Shown here: one piece after another, positions 33,701 to 48,700 of the stretch | How positions within the stretch are numbered: position 1 is the stretch's first letter | Layout: every line of letters begins with the position of its first letter | Assembly: GCF_041381155.1 (NCBI RefSeq) | Contig: NC_091134.1 | Span: 41,499,338 to 41,563,337 of the forward strand | Source of the DNA: Argopecten irradians | Taxonomy: Eukaryota; Mollusca; Bivalvia; Pectinida; Pectinidae | Direction: 5' to 3' | DNA length: 64,000 bases | The notes under the pieces: generated by a model | Database searches by the model: none | What the model saw: only the letters and a program-made list of their open reading frames with translations | Told to the model about the DNA's origin: nothing | Program-made: the position numbers and the translations under genes

Positions 33701-36700
33701 GTGGCGGGTACCGAGAAGATCATTGCCTCATTAAAAGTTGGGTGTCGCTCGCGTCTCTTCACTGATGTCTTCTTCTTACTGACCTTTCTCCCGTTCTGGA
33801 GGAGGTACACCTTAACAAAGGTATCTGTAAAACATCAAATGTCATTATTTATCACTGTATGGAAAGATAAAAAAAAAATCATATTTCACAATATCCTGTT
33901 TTCTGATTAATGATTAGTTGGACAAACATCTGGATATTTTGTAGTAGTTTGTAGCTGAAACTTCAAAAACGTTTCTATTTTTTGACCATAACATTCAACA
34001 TGATCTTTTTTTTTCAAATAGAGATTGTACATTGTTTTGATTGCGTTAAAGGTGGTATGAACGCAATGGGATACAGACATATTCTACATGTAGCGCTAAT
34101 GCGCTACATGTAGAATATGTCAGCGCTACATGTAGAATATGTCTGTATCCCATTGCGTTCATACTAACTTTAACGCAATCAAAACACAGTTCAATCTATA
34201 TATTTACATAAATAAGTATCTTTTTACATGTTCGTGATCAAATTTAAAACGATGTTGGTTGCAAAGCTGAGTAACTATAGTTAAACTAATAAAAACTCTT
34301 ATGTCTCAACTTACGTCACAAAATCTTATCGAGGCGTGAATTAGAAGTAGTCTGAACCTGCATTGCGTTTGTATTCATACGTCATTGCGTTTACGCTAAT
34401 TTGAACGCAACTCCCCTCCCATTGACTATATAGGGGCATATGTAATATAACTTTTTAATACATCAATAATTTTGCAAATGTATTGAATGCAGGTCTTTAG
34501 TAGCCATTTTTTTATACTTCTTGGTGTGGTGTACCATCATAGCAACATCTACGTGTGATTTCATATAGCATCTCCTAGGAGTTTAGAAGAACGAAACCAT
34601 TGTAATGTTCAATCCTGTTCTATTTAATGGTTCTAAATAGCTACAAAATGTATGATTAAAACATATTAATATTCGAAATAAAATGGCTGGGAAAAAGTAA
34701 TATATCAAAAATGAGATATTTCGTCGCTGCGAGAATAACTTGTCGAATAGTAAACTCTTAGTAGCGAATCGCTACCGTGGATAGCTCTAGGAGTCGTAAG
34801 GAATAGTCATGTCATGTGATGTTGGCACGAGTGTCAAGCTCTAATTAGATATAGGTACATTTAGATATCGGTTTGTTTTTCCTCATTGTTTCTACTATAG
34901 AACACTGATTTCTCCCCTCTAGTTGTAAGCACAGAAGTTAATGCTCAATAAACTGAGACTGTCTCCTCTAAACTGTTCCCACAGGTAGCGTTGTCGGTGA
35001 AACATTTACTTGTGTAGGAACGATGTGTCCAGGGATGTTAATGAAATCTATCTTACAAGTATATCCAAACATAGTCACAGAAGCATATTTTGTATGTCAG
35101 TTTGTACACAGAATTATTCAAATATACTCAAGGCTTAAAATGTGCAAAAGTTGTCTAAATTGTAGAGCATGTTCAATAATATGTTGCGTTCATATACACA
35201 TGAAGCGGTTAAAATATTCATGATCAAAATGTTTCAATTTTTGATATTTTTGATTTAAAAACGTTATATAGGGTTTATAGTTTTTGCCTGTCGCCGATTC
35301 CCATTGTCGCTAACATCTGAGCAATAAATTTTCCTGAAATAAAACAGATCCAATGAAACGGTAAATTTCTGCACATCCTTTACAGGTGATTTAGGAATGC
35401 TACAAGGTTGATCACTATATCCTATGGTGTTTTAAACAGTATTTTACAGAAAACAAAATTAAGACGACGTCATCCCTGCACAAATTTTAGCTTAAAGTTA
35501 AAAGTCACGTCCACTTTGACCAATAGGTAATATGCTACAGATCTGTTTTACGTCATGCAGACGCTTCAGAGGTTATTAACCCGACAATAAATCATAAGAG
35601 GAACCCGGAGATATCCTAGGGTCATAATTGTTCGATGGAAAACATGTGATATTTTCAGAATTGCTTGCAAATAGAAGACAGACAGATGGGTATAACCGAT
35701 ACCGAAACGATTTCTTGAGCCAGATTGACATAAAGGCAATATATATCAGACTGTTCTCATCAAACGGCGTTAATCTTTGGGGGTTTCTATATCTATGATC
35801 AGAAGTAAGACAAATGGGCTCCGTCTATCGAAATTAATATGCGGCAATATTGCAACGCGACAGACAGAGACCCATAGCGACTTCCTAATTGAAAAATGAA
35901 AGTATCAATTGCGATGTAAGAAATTGATATTGGAGGCGATTTTATAGAAACAGTGTTATCTAAAAGGCTATTATTATCAAATTAGAAAATAACTTAGAAA
36001 GAACATTAATACTTTACATCTATGTGTATATTGTGAAAAAGAAGAAAGACGTCCCTTTTAATTATTCTGACTGCATCGTAGATATGTTGGTAATCAGTCG
36101 GAGGAATGAAACGAAAAAAAAACCACCACCCCCCGCCAAAAACAACCCCACCCTCGACAAGAAAAAAAAGAAGAATATTGGCAAAAGTTTTGACCTGTAG
36201 ACTCCGTAGTCCGTTGTTTAACGAAATCTTATATATTATTATACCTCACAGATGAGTCACAGTCGCTGATTGGTCAAGAGACGTCAAGTGTGAGGGCGAC
36301 AAACCATCGTGTATCCCGCTGAACGTCATGTTCAAAAATCATGTTTCCCCCATGCGGAAACCCTCTTACGTTTGGAAACAGTTATCGTTCGTGTATTCTC
36401 CGAGGTATTCCGATAACAAACAAAATGGATGGCAGACGATGTTTCCGTCTGCCTTTGACAACAAATTTAGTAATATTTTTTATGATACAAGATACAGATA
36501 ACACAATTGCACTCAATGTAATGTTTATATGATGTAACACGCTAAAGGGAGTTGATTTGGGCTGAAAGATACGGTAGGTCTAACTTATTATTGAACAATA
36601 ACTGTAACATTAGCCCAACACGGCAACGATGTTTTGGGCAAAAAACATAAGTCTAGCCATTACGTTAGACTTGTATTCTAGCGCGAGAAAAACTTTGTTC

Positions 36701-39700
36701 GATATATTAAACAATTTTATTGCCCTGGAAGTAGGGAGACGTGATGCTTAGTTTACCCGCGGCAAGTCACATTTCCCTCGGGCTACGCCCTCGGGAAATA
36801 TGACATGCCTTGGGTAAACAAAGCATCATGTCTCCCAACCGCCAGGGCAATAAATTTTTATTATTTGTATGATAAACATTATACATGAATAATATCAATT
36901 GAATTTCAATGGTTGTACGTAAGTTTTATCAAACAAATGTATCGTCCTATAGTTTGTATCGCTCGTGTTCCTTTGAATGGCTTCATCAGTAATAATGCAT
37001 AACACGATGCGTCGAGCGAAAAAAACAAAAACAATGTAGCCGATGTAATAGTCCAAGAAGGGTTTACTTGGCGTATAAACGATATCCAATGCCATAGGGA
37101 CACATCTCAGCAGTTTAAGAGTTTAACAAAATCTGGCGTCGGGTTTTAAAGGCTACATAACAAATTAGGTTATTTTACCTATTATATTACCGTGTCTCTG
37201 AGGCGAACGATGATAGCTCTCAAAAACATTGGCTCAATAACCTGTTGCATTGTATACAAATAGATTTAAGCGTGCACTATTGAAAGGATTTCAGGATTTA
37301 AAAGAATAAGGCTCTGCAACCCAGTGGCAGTCATGGAATCATGCGGTGAACAAACAGACGAGAAGAGGAATTTAGATACACCATGCACGCAAAGGAACAG
37401 TGGATGGAATTGCATATTTGACCTCGATTGTCAAGTTTTGAAAATTAGGTGCGTGTGTTGTTTATCGAATGAAGGGATAGTTCCATCGACTTTAAATGGA
37501 TCCGGTAATGGACTGAATCAGCTAATCTGGACAATACCAATATAAACGAAGTGTCTTATCAGGGAAACAATGAAATATGCATTCCGTGTGGGTTTCCTGT
37601 GTATATGAGTGGGCCGCCAGCCAGTAACTATTGGCAGACATGTTAGATCTGTTCAATATATATAGTTGTGATCGCACAGGATAGAGGTCTGAGAATTCAG
37701 TCAAACTATTACAGTCGATTATAAAGTAAACACACACGAGGTTTCATAAAAGCAAAGATGTCTCACTTTTATGCATTGGCATCATAATATGGTTCATAGT
37801 GTCATACATGGAAAAAAAACAACAATGCAAATTCCAAAAACCAACTTATCTCCGCATTGACCCTTGCGGGGCTTTCCAAGAAATTAAGTTTTTCAAAGAA
37901 AAGCAATGATCATTCTATTTATGACTTGTTATAAAGCCCGTTTAAACACAACCGTTGACAGGGTATTAGTAAGGGTAGAGGTATTTGGAAATTTTGTCCC
38001 CCGAATAGAATCTTTTTAGCATATTGAAATGGCAAAAAAGAGTAAGCATATCATTTGCCACTGAAACGTAATTTTGTAGTACAAATATGTATATATGGCA
38101 TGCAACATTATATGTATACGTCCCGCGTATTTAAGAAAACCTGGTTCTAACCATGTGTATTTTACGAACACGTACTAACCATGTATATTTAAGCGACATG
38201 TGCTGTACAAGTCACGTGTATTTTAGTCACGTGTATCTAATAAACGTGTACAACTCACACATATTTAACAGACATCTCCAAGCCCCGTGTGCATTTTATG
38301 CTTTGAAAATGCATCAGATTAGCTTATCAGAGAACCTCAATGACATTCATTTGAATGTATAACCTCTATGTGAACTTAATTCATACGCTGATCCCTAAAA
38401 CATATTTGTGGTACAGACATTTCATTTTACCTAAGGGACTAACAGTCTACTTATTGTACTAAAGTCCCCAATCTAATCCAGGTTTGTGCCAGGTTCTGAG
38501 CGTGCTTTGGGTATATTTTCACGACAATACTAGATATTCTATTGATCATGCAGCGATAGCCAGTCTCTAATACCAATTAGCTTTTACTCCGTTTCATATG
38601 AGATTCATTTTATCTATTTCTGCTGCACAGCGCTGTTCTATACACGCAATGCCCTTTGAAAGGGTCGTTCAAAGACACAAACCATATAAGCGTAATCGTA
38701 CACATTGGATAGTAAGCTAGACTGCACAACGCAACTATTTCGTCCTTCTAGATCTTTCCAGTGATGCGAAAGCACATAAAAAAATGATGATAGGAACATG
38801 AAATAAATCGTCTTCTTTTTATCAAATGCATTTTAAAATGAACCCTAAGAAGAGGTGTTAACAGCATTGAAACAGCAGTTTAAATATAACCAACCATGTG
38901 GATGGGATGTACACTAGTAAAATGTACCATCAGCAATCTACACCATCTGTGCAAGGGAACAACCAACTAAATTAAAAAAGACAGGATTGAGTCCAGGATA
39001 GAATTTGGCCCGGCTACTGATTGGCTAATTAATAATGAATTTCAAAAATAAAAATATTTTCTGACAGGTAATTATTCCTAGATAAAAATGATATGAATTT
39101 GGAAATTCAGATTGCAGTTTAGGTTCAAAGTATCAATTTTGATAATGATAAGGTAAAAACATTAGAATTTCAGGATTCTTTAGTGCAAAATTCACCTTAT
39201 TTCAAAATGGTTGGAGTTTGAGCTGAAGGACCATAATCTTTCCTTCCATCTAATGTAATATCACTTATATGAGAACCTAGACTTTAATAATAGAACACAA
39301 AAGCTATCTAATAATCAGTTGTTTTAATTAAACTTAAATTAAACCAAACATCAACAAACTTTAACACTGTGGCCTTTGTAAACTTATTTCGTTGGTTGTT
39401 CTTTACAAAGGACTACCGAAATATCTAATCATATTTGATATAGGTACTTAACAAAAAGTATTTGACGTCCACACTTGCCTATCCTCCTGATGAGTATATG
39501 CATATTCAACTTCCAACTGTCTTTGTTTGTGAATCACTTACCCCCGGAATCTTTATTGTCGCACCATTTGAGGTTCCTTGCCTTTACCACTACCACGGTA
39601 AGACGTTGAGCGGTGGGGAGATAACTCAGGGAAAACATGATGTCGCCATATTCTGTTGGTTTCTGTAAAAAAACATAAAAAATGATTCCTTCCGTCCTTT

Positions 39701-42700
39701 GGTATATAATTATGGAGTTGTGAGAATGTATACGTTGTTAAGTCAGCTATTGATGCAGGTAACGTTTAAGGATCGTGTATGTTGTTGTGGTCCTCAAATA
39801 TGTTAAAATGTTTATATGTGTGTTAAGAAGCAATGTATTGGAAAAGCTGCATCCCTGATACAACTGCACAACTACAAATACTCTAGATGTTCTATGATAA
39901 CCATGGACAATATGCATTTTTGAGAATCTTACTTAAGCAGTTTTGCATTTTTTGGTCAGAGATACAAGGGATCATAGAGTCTTTGATAAGAATAGTGGCA
40001 ACGCGTATTTTAAGTTGTTTCAGTTTCCTTCCGCAATTAAATATTTTCGCAAATTTTAATAATTTTAAAACTGACAAATTACATATAAAATAAAAACGCA
40101 ATTTTCGTACCATATATATGAAGCTTTTCCAAATAAAAGAAATTGCATGACAGTTCACGCTTTATAGATATTAAAAGTTATATGTTCTGTATGCTAAATG
40201 GAACAATTAGTTGTCAGTTAGATCATGACTCTACAAGAGCTATGTCCATAGCGAGACAGGAAGTTGTGTAATGAACGGAGATTGATTGGCGGAAGGCCGA
40301 TCTGGAAGTGATTATAATGACGTCATGATGAGTGATTATTGGCGGAGCAATCTCTGATACTCTCTGATGGATAGAAATGGGCATGTCAATAAGAACTCCC
40401 ACGTACAATCACGAAGTTATTACAAATACATTGTTTAATATAAGGATTTGTTAATTCTGACAGCAACGGTTCGCGCAACATTTTAGAAATAAAACGTTGC
40501 AGCAAATAACCTAAGCAAGGACGCACTGTCACCGTTCATATTTTAGTGGTATTAATATTTTAGAGGAATTTGTGCTAGAAATTTTGCTATAATTACATTT
40601 TGCAAGTCTTTGATCCAGCGAGAATTGTGAATGTGCAAATTCAGCATTCTTCTGTAAAATCAGTACAGCGCTAAAATTGATATACGTAAGTAAGTTTACA
40701 TTATTTAAAGGAGATCAACAGAACCCTACTGTTAAATGTGTAGATGTAAGAAGATCAACCGAAAACGAGAGAGAGAAACAAAATAAAACCTCATTTGATA
40801 CTATTTTGGGACGAGAAAACTGAGGGCTTTACGACTGGGAATCTTAATCCGTACCATTGATTGTAAATTTAAGTATAAACCAATTACAGCTGTACCACAA
40901 CCCGAATATAGACAACACAGCGACTATATATCCCGAATTAGTGTGGATATGAAACTCTAGGACAACAAAAGATGTTCTTACCGTCACCATTCTTTTAAAC
41001 ATTCTGATTTAAGTTAATATAGATAAATAGCTGACATACTTTTAGAATTTGAGGAAGCACGACATAAAACCATTTAATAAGCAATCAAACATCGCTATTG
41101 AAAAACGAGAGAAAAATAATACGAAACAGAAAAATTATACCAAGTATGTCAAAACACTTTGTGCCCAGTTTCAAGAGCATTCCTTAATTGGGATAATTCT
41201 TAATATAAAATTTCCAACAGGAAATAAGCTGAAGATGTTTTTTTTCTTTTTTTTTTTGCTTTTTCGGAAGACGGTTACTAGATGTAACTGTAATGCTTTC
41301 ACGAGAAAAAAATAAAGAATTAAGAAATTTTCAAACGTTAAAGAAAGTCATGACATCGATGAATGCTCTCATTGATGTCTCAAAGACATAGCCACATATC
41401 GAGAGATAAATGAAAAGAACATACTTAGCTATACAGAAAGCAATGTTTAAGAATACGTTTTAGAATGCGGTCTTACCTCATCGATATCCCGCAGATTGAG
41501 CCACATTTTGATGGGTAAACGGAGGTCAATGTCACCCACCCGGATTTCCGATTCCCCAATCACCTTATGACGGGCATATTTATCTACAGAGAAAACCTGG
41601 AACAGAATGATCCGACTGTCCAGGTCCTCGGGCTCCACTCCGAACAGGAATCTTTCCTTAAAGATGGGATCTGTTGAGTTCTTTTGAATCTGTTGATGTT
41701 AAAAGTTGTCATAATATCATGGACTTTTTAAGTAAGAAAACAAGACGCAGAGGAAGTATAGCTTGGAACATAGCAAACTACAACTGCTTGGGCAGAGCAA
41801 TTAAACGTCAACTTATTTGATTTTGATTTGATATTGATGGAAAAAAGAACGACAATTCCCTTAGAACTCCTGGTCGTATTGGTTTGTTTCATTTCTGATT
41901 GTACGTTTGGGTGATTTTGTCAATTAATGTGGACGGAGTTATGATTTAAATGGAGGTTAAATAGCTTAGAATAATACTAAACTAGACGCAAAACATAAAA
42001 AATAGGTCACCAGGCATTAGTTACAGCTATTGATAAATGACTTTAACTTATACTCTACAACATTTTTCTTTATGGACGCAGCCTTGTGAAACATGATGTC
42101 ATCAGTAAGATGGTAAATATCGGTCCTAGATCATAATCAACCAATACGATCCTACCTTGTTTTCAATCTTGGGTTCTTAATGCTGTACAGCATGCTGTGA
42201 TAAACCTTTTTAATATTATAATTAAATGTAGCTAAAATGATGCATCAAAATATAATTTGAATGGAACCTACGAAGCTCCAATGCTAATGAATGCATTTTA
42301 TGTGTTGAAGAACAAGTGGTCGACCGATTGATAAATATATGAAAATAAATTGTTCAGGATTTAGTGAATTCACAACGAAGTACCTATAAGCATATGCGCA
42401 CGCATGACCACTAAAGTTATATACAAACAATCATAAATCAATCATTGTCATTAATCAGTGGTGGAGGTTTCCTGAAATCAACATCAGAAACGCATTAAAC
42501 ACTCGTCATATTAGGCCTAAACAGGTTGATATTGAATGGATGGAATAATCACTAGGAATACATCGTGATACGACGACAGCTTTATACAAGTATTTAATTG
42601 AATCTGTTTCCTGGTTCTAGCGAGACCGAGGAGCTGTCAGTACCGGCGACCGCTCAAGGATCTCTAGAAACAGAAAATGCCAAACAAAGTTACACACAAT

Positions 42701-45700
42701 ATAATGAACATGACAACGTGTTCTAATGGTTCCAGAAGGCAAAACGAGATTCTGCCGTCAATATACCGAGATGGAAATCCGAAAACTCTGTATTATGAAA
42801 TGAATTCCTTGTTACTGAAATCGACTACCAGTATTGATCCGAGCAAGGACAATTTTATTGCTTATCAGCTAGCATGAAAGATTATTTTCACCAAACGATG
42901 AAGGATGAAGATAAAGCTGTTTATAAACGTTTTCGCTCCATCTCTATTCCCCTGATGTGCCAGCAGTATTGCAGTCAACCTCTTGTATCTTGAGTTGAGT
43001 TTATTAGTATTTTTCTGCATCATTAATATTTTTGAAGATGTTAAGCTGCACAAAGCATAGCAGCATCTACTTATAAATTAGGAGCCGTGTTGTTCATGTA
43101 CCAATTACTTCAGCTACGGATTATTTTGCATTTAAATTGGATTGAATCGTCATTGACATTATTATGTTAAAATTGTTTTGCTAGTGAAAAATAATAGGAT
43201 GAGTCACTTACTTGTGAGATATTTAATAACTGAAGAATCGTTAGATTGCAATGATTGGAGATACAAATGCAATCTGAATGAATGGCAGCTAATTAGCATA
43301 ATTATTCAGCTTCCCAATCATAATCCTGACTTTTGAAATATTGTTTTTGTCAATTTCAGAACTGAAATAGTTAATTTAAGTACAGTGACAATATTCCCGC
43401 GCGGACCAACTTGGTGTCGGTAAACAGAACTCCCATTCATGTATATAGATATTACTACACTAAGTCTAGTCTGCATTTAATCACTCACAATACAGATCTT
43501 GATCATCATTAGAGTAATGGGAGTCTGTATGGCAAAATAAAATATCATTGATAAAACACAAATTCGTTATTTGTGTTCATCAATTATTTCGAAATGTTTA
43601 TGCATTATATTTTATCATCGTTGACATCGTTTTCAAATACGTGTTGTAACGCTAGAATGTTTCACAATCGAGTTCAAGCAAGGACACAATACTAAACAAT
43701 GAGCAGAAATAGGATTTTATTTTATTACGAAATCAATTCATTACAATATTCCTTGTAGAAGTACGCTTATGTTTTACATACATGGAGATGTCATTATGAA
43801 AACGATTAGGAGTGTCTCAATCTGTTTCCCGTTTTAGACATTGCTAGATACATAAACGGAAATGGAAAAATGCGTTTTCGGACGGATACGTGAAGATTAA
43901 CTTGTCTGATGAGGTTTTTTGCAGAAAACTATTTCATCAAATAAATATGCCTGTTCATGTAGCAATGTTAACCTAACGGGTTGGTTCACAATGTTTGTAC
44001 ACACTATCTCACAATTTATATAACGACAAGCAAAATTCGTTTCTCTCTCCAGCTTTACATTTACAGGGACTCGTGAAGGTACAGGGACTCGTGAAGGTAC
44101 AGGGACTCGTGAAGGTACAGGGACTCGTGAAGGAAAAAAATAATGGAAATGAGTCTTTAATACAATCAGTTGTTTCTTGTATCTTGTATCAGAGCCATAG
44201 TCTTATTTTGGATGTGTGATACACGGAAAACAAAAACCCTCAAAAGTAAGGCTGCAACAAATTACATCATTCTATTATCTTTGAAGTCTCATGAGTCATC
44301 ATAGAAATCCATATTTTGTTTCTATTTTCCTTTTTTAAATTCAATCCAGTTTGGCTTATCATTTCGTTTTTATATATCCGTACATGTTGGTCTTTGATTT
44401 GACACATGCTTAATGTGATTTCAATGCTGGCAAGTTAATTTTAAAACTATTTTACGTTATTTTGATACAATCAGTTTACCGCTGACTCAGTAAATGTTAT
44501 TATGTGATGTATACCTTTGTTTGTAACTTGGCGTCTGTGTCTGGTTGAAGAATGCCCCGGATGTACGTGTCCAATGTTCCTGAATACTGATTGGCTGTCA
44601 GGTCACGTGCCTGTATGATACTCACCACGAGCTCGGATACTTCCCTGATCAAAATAAAGTTTATGGAATAAATCCACGATTTTAAATAATCAATTAGGTA
44701 GACATGTCACAACTCAAATGTAATCTCAATTATAAGATAGACATTTAAATATATGAGTATTAATGACAACAAAGTGAAGGACAAAAGAAAGTAAAAGAAA
44801 AAAGGAAACATTTTATACAACGTTTTTAAAAACAGCGGTACAGCCATTGTTTGTAGTTAGACAGTGTTTAAGCTTTTAAAGTCGTTCATCGCACTTCGAG
44901 AACTATGAAAAATCTGTCGGTGATTTATGATAGCCTTGTCAACTTATCTTTAAATGAAGGAATTAGTGAGAGATATCTTATCTTAAAACTCGGATTATTG
45001 GTTTAATGATTTTAATATTTTAATACATTTCTTCAAATACAAATCAACATTTTCAAACTAAACGGTTGTACATGCTTTTGTATGTACTAGATGTACAGAA
45101 TATAGCTTTTTGTATTCACGTAATATAAAAAAGTAGAAGTAATAAACATCTACTCAGCATCAAAATTACAGACAGAAATTCGACTACTTTATGAACAATG
45201 ATGGAAATGACATAACATACGTAGGCATAAAAATGGCCATGTACATGTATGTATATTTATTTTCGTATAAATATTAGACATATATGATGGATTGTACTGA
45301 CTGATATAGTGATTAAAATCGGCTTCGACCAGTTTGATGGCATTCTGATCAATACAATGCGGATAAATATAGAACAAATAATTTTAGTGTCAGCACTAAA
45401 TGAACCACATGATACCGACACTTTGTACCACGTGACACCGTAAGACTCCGCGATATCTCCTGACCATCGCTGGTACGGAACGTTATCTTTCCCCGGAAGA
45501 CACTCCTTTAGTATAGATTCCTACGATGGTCCGGGAATGTTTATGGCAATTGCTGATATAAAACAAAATGGACGCCCTAGTGTTGTCATCTGATACATTA
45601 CAAAGGATAGGAAAATCTTATTTCAAAACGTGACAATGGTATTGTCATTAATGGCCGTATCACGACTTGTTTTATGTGGTGAACAATAAAGTTATATAAA

Positions 45701-48700
45701 GAAATAACTTGACATGACGAAAAAAATAAAAACCATGTTTCAAGTCGTGATATCTGTTCTATCAAAGAATGACTTCCTAACATACGGCATTCAGAGAGAA
45801 TCAAAATCAAAATCAACATAAGTATATTCGATTGGAGTTGATATGGAATGAGGAAATAGTGACCAACCTGTCGTATTCTAATGCAAATTCTAGTTGTCCG
45901 ATCTTTGGCATATCTGGCTGCATTTCCAGTACAGAAGAGTCGGATGCCACGCTGTCACATGACTCTGCTCGCCGTATGCTGTGGGGAATCTCTACCTCTG
46001 ATGCTGTAGCAATACAATAAGATAAATGCTAATGAATGTACATGCAGCAATGGCTGGAATGCATGTAACATTCTCAATATAATTGTATTTAATGATGACA
46101 GGGTTATACTAAATACATGAGTTTCCGGTTGTCATATGATTTCTCCTGTGTGGACTAATTACAACTATTGGCAGTTATAAGCGATTGTTGCATCATAATT
46201 TGATATTTAGGCCAAATTGTATAGTATTTTTACGAAGGATGCAAATGTATGTTTAAGTGTTCTCGTCTCTGAGCTTTTCGCCATTTTATTTGAAATAAAC
46301 CCGCGAACAATGTAGCTTTGAAAGAATTTTGATGTGCTGTTACTAGAATACAATTTGATGAATATATATCCATCGGCTCACAGAATATTTGTTAAAACAA
46401 GAACTCATTTTTAAGATATAAGAAGAAACATTCCTCTATGAATATTCATACGTGTCATTTCGTGTCTAATTTGAAATGAAACAAGGAAGAAAATCAATGT
46501 AATGATGTTACAAGACTTATAAAGATGAACTAATAAAATCAGTAAAAAGTAGCGATGATTTAATTATCGGTAGGACGAATGGTTTGTATCCGTGCTCATA
46601 CTTTTCCGTCACCAGGAAGCTGATTGCTAGTAGACAAGTGGCTCACTAAGTTGCCATAGCCTGGTAGTTTGTGTCTCGTCTTAGAGCAGTATATCCCGGT
46701 TAGTGAAGAATGAAATTACTCCGGCAGTGACTTTTATGTTACTTCGTTGTACTTTTACTAGTTGCCGACATCTCAATTACATTAGGACGACAACAAGTGT
46801 TTTTTGAGATTATTGATGAGACTTGCTCAGAATTCCTTAACATATCTTGTTATTTCATCCCTATTTTGAGATTGTAACATACCTGACTTGGGAAATGATT
46901 TTTATTTTTGATGTCGTCGTAGAGAAAGAATGCTTACTTCTATGGAAAGGTTATATATATTCTGAGGGAGGACGCAGTCTAATGATAATAGCATTCACAT
47001 TATGTTCCAATGCCAACTTTCACTATCATTCTGATACATCCTAATGTGGGTGTCTGTATTAAGGTAGGTCCATACTTTTGAAAACCGCGCCAATTCATAT
47101 GACGCTTTACCGGAAGTTGCGGAGGTTGTTTTGAATTCCAGAATGGTTTCCGATACGCCACGACATCCCACTTGGATATTTTTTCAATAGGTGAAAATTG
47201 TCTACATATAATATTGAATGTTTATAATCATTAAATAAATCAAATAAAAGCAGTGAAGTGAAAATTATATGCTATCTCTGAGGTTTTTGCGTTCCCTGTC
47301 GTAAATGGGAATGGATTTTCAAACACCGGAAGTGCCGTTCGTCGCTATAAATGATAAGAGGGGACCCGGCCGGACCGAAATTCCGGAATTCTAAAAAAAT
47401 CGCATACGGATTTTCTTTAAACACAAAATTTGGAGAAAATCATAAAAACAAACAGACATAAACCAGATATACTATCACAAAAACATATGAACTGATGTGG
47501 AATGTTCTTTTGCGGCATGATTTTCAAAAAATAGTCAAATATGACCCATCTTAGCACTGGATGAAATGGGGGTAGGGTTGTGAGTTACAAACTTCAAGCT
47601 TACAAAATTGTTAAATTTTGATCGAGGACCCCATGTTTTTATATGATATTTGAAAAATATATTATATTGGGCATATCATATACAAATATTGTGAAATTGA
47701 CATGGGTTTTCATTTCCTTTTTGGCCTATTCATTGATTTTTTACGGGCGAAAATATGGCAAAACATGATAATTACGTATAGAAACGGTCCTGGAAAATAA
47801 CAAAAATTAGTTAGCATTTGTAAAAATACAAGAGTTTTGTTTATTGTTCTATCGTTAGAAATTTAGGACAAAACATCAACAGGATCGAGACTACGTTCAC
47901 CCTAATATTACAGAAAACATAATTTTATGAATTTTTCTATTTTCGGCCAGCAAATTTGCATGGATGGTATATTTCAAGCTCAAATATCTCAAAAAGTAGT
48001 TCGAGAACACCCATTTATCTTTACAGATTTGAAATCTACATGAAAAATGCAAGAAAATAAGACCTGTTAGAAAAAAAATGACATGGGTTTCCCCAAAAGT
48101 ATGGAGCTACCTTAAGATTGGGGTCTTGTTTACAACATGATCATTATTACTAAATATCTATAAGGAAATTTCAATACTTATTTTATAAAATATAATCTTG
48201 AGATGGCTAACGTAACCAGTGTGCTGGTAATAAATACAGACAAGCCTTCACTATACTCAACTTACCTACTGAAACCGGACTACTTCTTGCACTTTCTTCT
48301 TGTCGCGGAGGCGAATAACTTCGGGGAGGTGAGTAGGTTTCTGTTTGTCCATAGTTTGGGTCGGACTGGATAGTATCGTATTGCACAAATTTCCCACTGG
48401 TGTCCAGAACAAAGTCTGATTCTGAGTTGACCTGTTTAATAACAACATATAGTCCAAATGTACCACTCTTTTGTTATAATATAAACTTCATTAATCATAC
48501 AACTGGCTTCGAATCAATTACTGTATCAACTGAAACAATAACTCATATTTTTAATTTAGATGGCAGCATAAATGGTTTTTACGTAGGTATACAGTAGTAT
48601 CAAGAAAACCTCACGTTATCTGACAAGATGTTTTTTTCTCACATAGATAGCCATGTAAGATAGAGTTGTCCCATGAAAGACAGCTATGTAAGATAAATCT

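Larger units (their letters stand above)
39663..44514. other. SYT12 introns 4 and 5 (excluding exon 5); little seen
   Basis: Apart from the 18-bp repeat, only a single CRE-like TGACGTCA near 40318-40325 and poly(T) at 41237-41260 stand out. Confidence 0.4.
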
